Origin: Procambarus clarkii
Taxonomy: Eukaryota; Arthropoda; Malacostraca; Decapoda; Cambaridae
DNA: 64,000 nucleotides
Direction of reading: 5' to 3'
Assembly: GCF_040958095.1 (NCBI RefSeq)
Contig: NC_091193.1
Location: 23,166,401 to 23,230,400, forward strand
Shown here: one piece after another, positions 57,356 to 64,000 of the stretch
Layout: each line of letters starts with the position of its first letter
Numbering within the stretch: position 1 is the stretch's first letter
Notes under the pieces: generated by a model
Seen by the model: the letters and a program-made list of their open reading frames with translations, nothing else
Database searches by the model: none
Told to the model about the DNA's origin: nothing
Translations under genes and position numbers: made by a program

Positions 57356-57884
57356 ATGAACTGTACAGTAATTTTAAGTGTTAATTTTAGTGTTGTGTTA
57401 GTATAAGTTACGTAAATTGTCAAGAATTCTTAACTTCAAGATGTGTGGCATCAATCAAGACGAATAACAACAACAAGATAAGTTGAGGTTTCTAGTTGAA
57501 TATTTAATAATTATATGTGGCAAGACAATTCAAATTATGTTGTTTGCAGTATAAAAATAGTTGAAAATGGTTACTTTTGGACTCGGAGGTGAAAAAGTAC
57601 CATTATCCGGAACACGTGATTATCCGGCTGGGGATTCTTCCCATATAGTCCGGATAATCGAGTGGAGACAGTATTGATCATTACATGATCGGTAGAAGAG
57701 TAACATCACCTCACGGGCACCTCTCCCCCTCTCATGCTTGGCACCTCCACTGTGTACTCACTGACCCTATGGCAAGTATGCTTAATTCCTCTGTATCTAA
57801 TTTACCCTTGGTCATACGGTGGCCTCCATATTCTATAAGTATTCCTGGTTATGTGGGCATCCTGGGAAAACCCAACAAGAGAGT

Positions 57885-59620
57885 TTACCATCCAGGGTTA
57901 ACAGAGATAAGGCAGAGATAGGAAACTTCATACTGCATCCAAGTATGACGAAGCCACCTGATCACCATACAACTGGGTGATAAACGCGAGTCAAAAATAC
58001 CAAACGCAAAGACTCGAGGAGAAGAGCGAACCAGTCTCGAAACGGACCAGGCCGATCTTCTGAAAGAGGCGGAGCTGCGGAAAAACCTCCAGGTTCCGAC
58101 ACCGGGCAAGCAGCACCTGAAACCACGGCTGGGCTGGCCACCATGGGGCCAAGAGGACAACTCGCCCCTGGTAAGTCTCCAAGCGAGCCAGGACCTGGAG
58201 CAACATCTGAACCGGAGGAAAGAAGTACAGGAACCCCCACCTCGACCAGTCCTGCCAAAACGCATCGATCCCGTCAGCCTCGCGGTTGGGGAAGGGCGCC
58301 ACACATACCGGAAGACACCTCGACCACACCGACACAAAGAGGTCCACCTCCGGGCGCCCGAACATCTGGCAGAGCCAACTGAATGAGTCGGCGTCGACCG
58401 TCCGATCCGTGGGCAGGGGAACGAACCGGGACAGGCCGTCCACCAGGAAGTTGGACACTCGAACACCTAGCAGACGCAGACGGGCCACAACGACCCGGGT
58501 AAGACGTGTAAACACGCGAGGTGCAAGGTTCAACCCGAACGGGAGACAACAAAAGCGGTAACTCTGACACCCCACAATAAAACCGAGCCAGTTCCTAAAC
58601 CTCAGATGAATAGAGATGTGCCAATACGCGTCCTTGAGGTCCAGGAACACCATCCAAAAGCCCGGCTCAAAAATAAGCCGGACCTGGGACAGAGTGGTCA
58701 TCTGAAAGCAGGGGCAAAAAACCCAGGGGTTCAGATTGGGACAAGTCCAGAATGAACTGCAGGTCCACACAGTACTGTTTTGAAACTGGAAACAGGCGGG
58801 AATCCACCTGAGGGACATCGTCGTTTCGACCACGTGCAAGCGTACCCACGCCATGATGACTTGACAGAGCACAGGAGAAGAGGCCTGCCCTAAATCCCCC
58901 GAAGGAGAAGGGGCCACCCAACACCACCGAAGGCGGTGAGAAACAATCCGAAAAGCCCATGAATCATGGGACTAGGCGTGAGCAAACAGCAAGCCTTACC
59001 CCCATACCGTCAATGGGGCGAACCGCGAAAGGGCTGATACCCCTTACGAGAACCTGACCTGCGCACAGAGCGAGCATCGCACTGACCAGACGCAGCCGGG
59101 ACCGAAGACTGCACCGGCTCCGAAACTGGCACCTGTGGCCCACCTCGACGGGCGGAACTGCGGGCCCTGGCACAACCTTCCTGGAGGACCCCACCCTGGA
59201 CCCCCGGACACCCAAAAGGTCAGACATCGAGCGGCAGCTGAAAAAAGTCGCCTGCATATACTGTTCAACCGCAGAAGCAGCAAAAAGCAAAGGACAAAAG
59301 GGCGAAGACAATCTAAGAGCCAGGGCCCAAGCGAATTCGAAGGAGGAAGCAAGCACCACCTGCTGACACGCGAGGCACACAGCGAAAAACCGCAACAGCG
59401 CATCCCGCAGGATCGGTACAAACAGCTTCAAAAGGGCAGACAACGTATGAGCAGCCGAGGTCAAGGCGCTAGACCCAGGAACAGCCCCAAGCGCCTCTAC
59501 GTCCTCCGTAAGCCAATCCGAAGACAGCTCAAGGAGGGAAAAAAAGTGCAGGATCGAAGCCAACGAGCCCCCGTGCGCCCAAGTCCGCAACCACAAGTCT
59601 GCCGACAAGGAGGGAACCTG
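57885..59620 (-). mobile_element. DIRS retrotransposon copy E, internally deleted
   Basis: On the minus strand: gag-like region (59.62-58.96 kb), RT start (58.9 kb) and linker domain down to 57.99 kb. The catalytic YLDD box, RNase H and the recombinase are absent. No terminal repeats are attached. It ends at the 23-bp inverted repeat that opens the 261-bp array. Confidence 0.82.
57991..58917 (-). pseudogene. DIRS-E RT-linker fusion ORF, 308 codons
   Basis: Open throughout: RT part VFLDLKDAYWHISIHLRFRN, YRFCCLPFGLNLAPRVFTRL, then at GVRVSNFLVDGLSRF it jumps to TVDADSFSWLCQMFGRPEVD and ends with LLAPWWPAQPWFQVLLAR. The deletion removes the YLDD box and RNase H but keeps the frame. No polymerase activity can be expected. 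Confidence 0.75.
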
Positions 59621-59623
59621 CAT
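58964..59623 (-). pseudogene. DIRS-E gag-like ORF, 219 codons
   Basis: Open and collinear with the gag-like region of DIRS-A: LASILHFFSLLELSSDWL, LLKLFVPILRDALLRFF, CLACQQVVLASSFEFAWALA. It ends in a Gly/Arg-rich tail. The best-preserved copy of this gene in the window. Confidence 0.7.
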
Positions 59624-59760
59624 TTTATCAAATCACCTCATTCAAGAGTCACTTCTGGGGTGTGAGTTTTCAGTTGTATATAGTCCTGGGGACCATTCAG
59701 GCTTGTTTGCATTTGTGTTCCTCACGTGTGCCCCAAAGAATGAGGTGATTTGATAAAATG
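59621..59760. repeat. Perfect 23-bp inverted repeat
   Basis: 59621-59643 is the exact reverse complement of 59738-59760 (CATTTTATCAAATCACCTCA plus TTC against GAATGAGGTGATTTGATAAA plus ATG). The 94-base spacer is the start of the first 261-bp unit. It may mark an end of the repeat element. Confidence 0.9.
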
Positions 59761-60455
59761 CTATGCCCAAGATTACCATCCAAATGCCGGCGGGGAAGTG
59801 GTTCAAATAGCCTCGGCTATCACTTCCTTATGTCCGGTCGTGATGGTCAAGCGGATTAAGGCGTCCCTGTACATACCAGTTGCGTTGCTCCTGGGAGTAT
59901 GGGTTCGAGTCACTTCTGGGGTGTGAGTTTTCAGTTGTATATAGTCCTGGGGACCATTCAGGCTTGTTTGCATTTGTGTTCCTCACGTGTGCCCCAAAGA
60001 ATGAGGTGATTTGATAAAATGCTATGCCCAAGATTACCATCCGAGTGCCGGCGGGGAAGTGGTTCAAATAGCCTCGGCTATCACTTCCTTATGTCCGGTC
60101 GTGATGGTCAAGTGGATTAAGGCGTCCCTGTACATACCAGTTGCGTTGCTCCTGGGAGTATGGGTTCGAGTCACTTCTGGGGTGTGAGTTTTCAGTTGTA
60201 TATAGTCCTGGGGACCATTCAGGCTTGTTTGCATTTGTGTTCCTCACGTGTGCCCCAAAGAATGAGGTGATTTGATAAAATGCTATGCCCAAGATTACCA
60301 TCCGAGTGCCGGCGGGGAAGTGGTTCAAATAGCCTCGGCTATCACTTCCTTATGTCCGGTCGTGATGGTCAAGCGGATTAAGGCGTCCCTGTACATACCA
60401 GTTGCGTTGCTCCTGGGAGTATGGGTTCGAGTCACTTCTGGGGTGTGAGTTTTCA
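59647..60455 (+). repeat. 261-bp tandem array, three full copies, with tRNA-like core
   Basis: Units start at about 59647, 59908 and 60169, with a partial fourth at 60430. They are almost identical; visible changes include CCAAATGCC/CCGAGTGCC and AAGCGG/AAGTGG. Each unit has a tRNA-like segment: A box TGGTCAAGCGGATTAAGGC and B box GGTTCGAGTCAC about 50 bases later, a spacing that fits a tRNA-derived SINE head. Confidence 0.92.
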
Positions 60456-60465
60456 GATATATATA

Positions 60466-61558
60466 CAGGCATACCTCAGAATAAGAGTTTAATCCGTTCC
60501 TGGAGACGCCTCGCCTTCCGAAAACTCGCATTCCGAAGTTAATTTCCCCATAAGAAATAAAGGGAAATGAATTAATCCGTTCCTGACTACCCCAAAAACC
60601 CCACATCAAACTAAATTTTTATACCTAATTTACCTAATTCATCTAAATAAACCTACAAAACTGTGTTCCAGTTATTACTTGCCTTGCTGTCGAGTGCTGT
60701 AGGCGTATGGAAGATGGTGAGGAGGGGGGAGGAGGAGAGGAGTTACTGTTTGGAAGGGGAGTCCCCTTCCATAATCACATCACATAACCCCATGCCTTGT
60801 AACACTATGGATACCACTTCTCTTTCTAAATTTTTCAAACCAGCCCCTGCTTGCCTTAAACTCTTTCTTATCTGCATCACTCGTTGCAGGGGTATTCTTT
60901 AGAAGGTCTTCGTGCAACACCCTGGCTTTCTCACAAATAATGGCCTCCGAAACACTATCACCCCTCAACTCCTTGTCGTGTATCCAAATTAATAACAACT
61001 TTTCCACTTCTTCAAGTATTTGTGGTCTTTGTGCCGTTAATGTTCTTACTCCTTTTGCCACTTTAGCACCCATAATCTTATTTTTCTTCTTAAGTATAGT
61101 GCATATTGTTGATGTGGCTTTGTTGTACTGCCTACAAAGTTCAACAACACGTGTACCGTTCTCATGCTTCCGAATGATCTCTTGTTTCTCCTCTATTGTC
61201 ATCCTCACATGAGCTTTCTGGCCTTTATCCTTACCACTGGCTTTCTTGGGACCCATGGTGAGATATATAATAACAAATTGTATAGACAAATCACCAAAAA
61301 TCCAACAAAACACTGAAAATCCGCGAGAAGAATTGATGTGGGGGTAGTCACTGAGCGCGAGACAATGGTAAACTGAGGGGCGGCGGGGCGGAGGGGCGAC
61401 GATCGCCGAACCACCACGCGCTAGGTCGGCCTGTACGCGTATCAACAAACTCGCGTCCCGAAGTAACCCTCGCCTTCTGAGACAAATTTTTGGAGTAAAT
61501 ACTGCTCGCCTTCCGAAAACCTCGCATACAGAGACAATCGCATTCTGAGGTACCACTG
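60466..61558 (-). mobile_element. Tigger-like transposon (family 4), deletion derivative
   Basis: Ends CAGGCATACCTCAGAATAAG (left) and, from the right on the minus strand, CAGTGGTACCTCAGAATGCG. TA flanks both ends. Subterminal blocks CGCCTTCCGAAAACTCGCA and GCCTTCCGAAAACCTCGCAT are also shared. It contains one ORF start on the minus strand and is 1.09 kb long, against the usual 2.5 kb or so for autonomous Tiggers. Confidence 0.88.
60780..61256 (-). pseudogene. Tigger-like transposase N-terminal part
   Basis: From MGPKKASGKDKGQKAHVRM at 61256: VRMTIEEKQEIIRKHENGTR, VVELCRQYNKATSTICTILK (first HTH, CENP-B type), LLIWIHDKELRGDSVSEAII (second HTH region) and FKASRGWFEKFRKRSGIHSV, the conserved end of the CENP-B DNA-binding domain. 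The DDE domain is deleted. It could still bind the ends of its family. Confidence 0.88.
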
Positions 61559-61589
61559 TATATGTATGTGTGTGTGTGTGTAATTACCT

Positions 61590-64000
61590 AAGTGTAATTA
61601 CCTAAGTGTAGTTACAGGATGAGAGCTACGCTCGTGGTGTCCCGTCTTCCCAGCACTCTTTGTCATATAACGCTTTGAAACTACTGACGGTCTTGGCCTC
61701 CACCACCTTCTCACTTAACTTGTTCCAACCGTCTACCACTCTATTTGCGAAGGTGAATTTTCTTATATTTCTTCGGCATCTGTGTTTAGCTAGTTTAAAT
61801 CTATGGCCTCTTGTTCTTGAAGTTCCAGGTCTCAGGAAGTCTTCCCTGTCGATTTTATCAATTCCTGTTACTATTTTGTACGTAGTGATCATATCACCTC
61901 TTTTTCTTCTGTCTTCTAGTTTTGGCATATTTAATGCTTCTAACCTCTCCTCGTAGCTCTTGCCCTTCAGTTCTGGGAGCCACTTAGTAGCATGTCTTTG
62001 CACCTTTTCCAGTTTGTTGATGTGCTTCTTAAGATATGGGCACCACACAACAGCTGCATATTCTAGCTTTGGCCTAACAAAAGTCATGAACAACTTCTTT
62101 AGTATATCGCCATCCATGTATTTAAATGCAATTCTGAAGTTAGAAAGCATTGCATTGGCTCCTTGCACAATATTCTTAATGTGGTCCTCAGGTGATAGTT
62201 TTCTATCTAGAACCACTCCTAGATCTCTTTCTTTATCAGAATTCTTTAAAGATTTCTCACAAAATATATAGGTTGTGTGGGGTCTATGTTCTCCTATTCC
62301 ACATTCCATAACATGACATTTATTAACATTAAATTCCATTTGCCAAGTGGTGCTCCATATACTTATTTTGTCCAGGTCTTCTTGAAGGGCATGACAATCA
62401 TCTAAATTTCTTATCCTTCCTATTATCTTAGCATCATCAGCAAACATGTTCATATAATTCTGTATACCCTGTGGTACTCCACTTGTGACATTTCTCCATT
62501 CCGATACATTGCCTCTGATTACTGCCCTCATTTTTCTATCAGTCAGAAAATTTTTCATCCATGATAGAAGCTTACCTGTCACCCCTCCAATATTTTCCAG
62601 TTTCCAGAACAACCTCTTATGTGGAACTCTGTCGAAAGCCTTTTTTAGGTCCAGATAGATGCAGTCAACCCAGCCATCTCTTTCCTGTAATATCTCTGTG
62701 GCCTGATCATAGAAACTGAGTAAATTCGATACACAGGATCTTCCTGATCGAAAACCATACTGTCTGTCTGATATTATATCATTTCTCTCCAGGTGTTCTA
62801 CCCATTTAGTTTTGATTAGCTTTTCCAATACTTTCACTATTACACTTGTCAATGATACAGGTCTATAATTGAGGGGGTCTTCCCTGCTGCCACTTTTGTA
62901 GATTGGAACTATGTTAGCCTGTTTCCACACGTCTGCTACGATTCCTGTACACAGGGATGCCTGAAAGATCAGGTGAAGTGGAATGCTGAGCTCAGATGCA
63001 CATTCTCTCAGAACCCATGGTGAAACGCCATCTGGGCCAGCTGCTTTGTTCCTCCCGAGCTCCTTTAGCATATTTTCCACTTCATCTCTAGACACCTCTA
63101 TCCGCTCTATGTTGTTCTCTGGAATTCTTATTGTGTCTGGTTCTCTGAAGATTTCATTTTGTACAAACACACTTTGGAACTTTTCATTTAATGTTTCACA
63201 CATTTCCTTTTCATTTTCCGTGAATCTGTTTCCCATTTCCAACCTCTGGATATTATCCTTTACCTGCAATTTGTTGTTTATGAATTTGTAGAATAGGCCC
63301 GGTTCTGTTTTACATTTATCTGCTATCCCTTTTTCAAAATTTCTTTCTGCCTCTCTCCTTACTGCTGTATAATTGTTTCTCGCATCTTTGTATCGCTGGT
63401 ATGTTTGGGGGTTTGGCCTCTTCCTATACTGATTCCATTTTTGTGTCTTTTGGTCTCTTGCCCTCTCACAATTTCTGTCGAACCAATCCTGTTTTCTGGT
63501 CCTGCATCTCTGTTTTGGTATAAATTTTTTTGTGCCTTTATCATATATTTCACAAAACTTGCCATACATCTCATTCACTTCCTTGCCTAGCATCAAGTCT
63601 GTCCAATTATACTCACTAAAAAAATTTCTAAGGTCACCATAATGTCCTCTCCTGAAGTCTGGTTTTTCAACTGCTTCAACCTCCTTATTTTCTTCCAGCT
63701 TATAACGCATTGCATACTTTATTCCCAAAAAGACATGGTCACTTTTACCCAAGGGAGGAAGGTACTGAATGTCAAATATCTCTTCCTCCTTCCTGGTAAA
63801 TATCAAATCTAGCATGGAGGGAACGTCCCCTTCCCTCATCCTCGTAGCTTGTTTAACATGTTGATACAAGAATGTTTCCAGGATGAGGTCTACAAATTTA
63901 CAGGTCCAAAAATCTTCTGTTTTAGCTTCATATGCTTCCCAGTCTATGGATTTCAAGTTGAAGTCACCGACTATCAACAGTCGTGATCTATCGTTATCCG
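61590..64000 (-). mobile_element. CR1/L2-like LINE (family 4), runs off the window
   Basis: The 3' end is at the low-coordinate side with tandem tail units AATTACCTAAGTGTA. ORF2 reads on the minus strand from beyond 64000. A 3' stub of the same family at 55640-55904 is nearly identical, so the family has been active recently. Confidence 0.92.
61626..64000 (-). CDS. LINE family-4 ORF2 (endonuclease and reverse transcriptase), 5' end outside window
   Basis: Open for at least 783 codons. Endonuclease end: LLIVGDFNLKSIDWEAYEAK and GKSDHVFLGIKYAM. RT: KAAGPDGVSPWVLRECASEL, NIVPIYKSGSREDPLNYRPV, YGFRSGRSCVSNLL, DCIYLDLKKAFDRV and the catalytic FADDAKIIG. The C-terminal domain ends FTFANRVVDGWNKLSEKVVE and CWEDGTPRA. 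Between GVPQG and IQNYMNMFADD about 16 residues expected in this family (the SxLxPxxFxxYIND segment) are missing without loss of frame, so polymerase activity is doubtful. Confidence 0.92.
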   Translation of the reverse strand, partial: DNDRSRLLIVGDFNLKSIDWEAYEAKTEDFWTCKFVDLILETFLYQHVKQATRMREGDVPSMLDLIFTRKEEEIFDIQYLPPLGKSDHVFLGIKYAMRYKLEENKEVEAVEKPDFRRGHYGDLRNFFSEYNWTDLMLGKEVNEMYGKFCEIYDKGTKKFIPKQRCRTRKQDWFDRNCERARDQKTQKWNQYRKRPNPQTYQRYKDARNNYTAVRREAERNFEKGIADKCKTEPGLFYKFINNKLQVKDNIQRLEMGNRFTENEKEMCETLNEKFQSVFVQNEIFREPDTIRIPENNIERIEVSRDEVENMLKELGRNKAAGPDGVSPWVLRECASELSIPLHLIFQASLCTGIVADVWKQANIVPIYKSGSREDPLNYRPVSLTSVIVKVLEKLIKTKWVEHLERNDIISDRQYGFRSGRSCVSNLLSFYDQATEILQERDGWVDCIYLDLKKAFDRVPHKRLFWKLENIGGVTGKLLSWMKNFLTDRKMRAVIRGNVSEWRNVTSGVPQGIQNYMNMFADDAKIIGRIRNLDDCHALQEDLDKISIWSTTWQMEFNVNKCHVMECGIGEHRPHTTYIFCEKSLKNSDKERDLGVVLDRKLSPEDHIKNIVQGANAMLSNFRIAFKYMDGDILKKLFMTFVRPKLEYAAVVWCPYLKKHINKLEKVQRHATKWLPELKGKSYEERLEALNMPKLEDRRKRGDMITTYKIVTGIDKIDREDFLRPGTSRTRGHRFKLAKHRCRRNIRKFTFANRVVDGWNKLSEKVVEAKTVSSFKALYDKECWEDGTPRA

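Larger units (their letters stand above)
55523..57675 (+). mobile_element. Tigger-like transposon region (family 3) with nested insertions
   Basis: A Tigger-type end CAGTGGAACTTCGGGTTACG at 55526 is followed by a LINE stub (55640-55900), a DIRS end (55905-56212), then DDE transposase sequence and an end at 57675 that reads, on the minus strand, GTCTCCACTCGATTATCCGG. The two ends differ, so they may belong to two Tigger elements, one inserted near the other. Confidence 0.6.

Noticed and set aside
59647..60455. CRISPR-like direct repeats
   Set aside because: The 261-bp units are contiguous with no variable spacers, and the genome is eukaryotic.

Overview
This window looks like nuclear DNA of a decapod crustacean, most likely a crayfish- or lobster-like animal. 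That is inferred from spliced animal genes with GT-AG introns, very long introns packed with DIRS retrotransposons, CR1/L2-type LINEs, Tigger/pogo DNA transposons and tRNA-derived SINEs, and abundant short motifs around TACAGTA. There are no bacterial operons, CRISPR arrays or rRNA genes.

Host genes. (1) At 219-335 (+) is the last exon of a glutaredoxin. (2) Convergent to it, a single minus-strand gene fills about 1.3-46.7 kb. It is the ortholog of MDC1, the mediator of DNA-damage checkpoint, read from twelve coding exons: a start with a TQ site at Thr4, an FHA domain split over three exons (41.4-40.2 kb), acidic linker exons (35.1, 33.7 and 22.9 kb), a 5-kb exon (17361-22367) with eleven PTQx[FY] motifs and a long basic tail, and a C-terminal tandem BRCT over four exons (16.4, 9.6, 9.1 and 1.4 kb). 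A non-coding first exon and CCAAT-containing promoter are proposed at 46.65-46.93 kb. (3) At 54373-54867 (-) is the last exon of a gene I do not recognise; its upstream exons would lie beyond 54.9 kb, probably beyond the window. (4) A decayed, inverted copy of the 3' end of the large MDC1 exon lies at about 52.6-52.8 kb.

Mobile DNA. A Tigger-like element (2973-7190) is split by a LINE. DIRS copies lie at 10.0-14.4 (+), 23.2-25.7 (-), 30.3-33.7 (-), 33.75-34.9 and 57.9-59.6 kb (-), with solo or foldback ends at 29.6-30.3, 53.4-54.1 and 55.9-56.2 kb. One LINE family ending in a GTGAGTA tail appears at 4.0-5.7, 25.7-29.6 and 43.0-44.8 kb and as 3' stubs. A second LINE with a nearly open ORF2 fills 61.6-64.0 kb (-). 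Further Tigger fragments lie at 36.4, 39.2, 42.2, 52.4, 55.5-57.7 and 60.5-61.6 kb. At least three tRNA-derived SINE families are present, and two share their 3' tails with LINEs in this same window. A 261-bp tandem array with a tRNA-like core occupies 59.65-60.45 kb.

Most notable are three things: an invertebrate MDC1 with an expanded TQxF array; a predicted 66-bp MDC1 exon in a 78-bp strip exactly between two DIRS ends, so that both splice sites run into transposon sequence; and the inverted partial MDC1 duplicate upstream of the gene. All gene models come from reading the sequence by eye. No RNA, alignment or database search was available.
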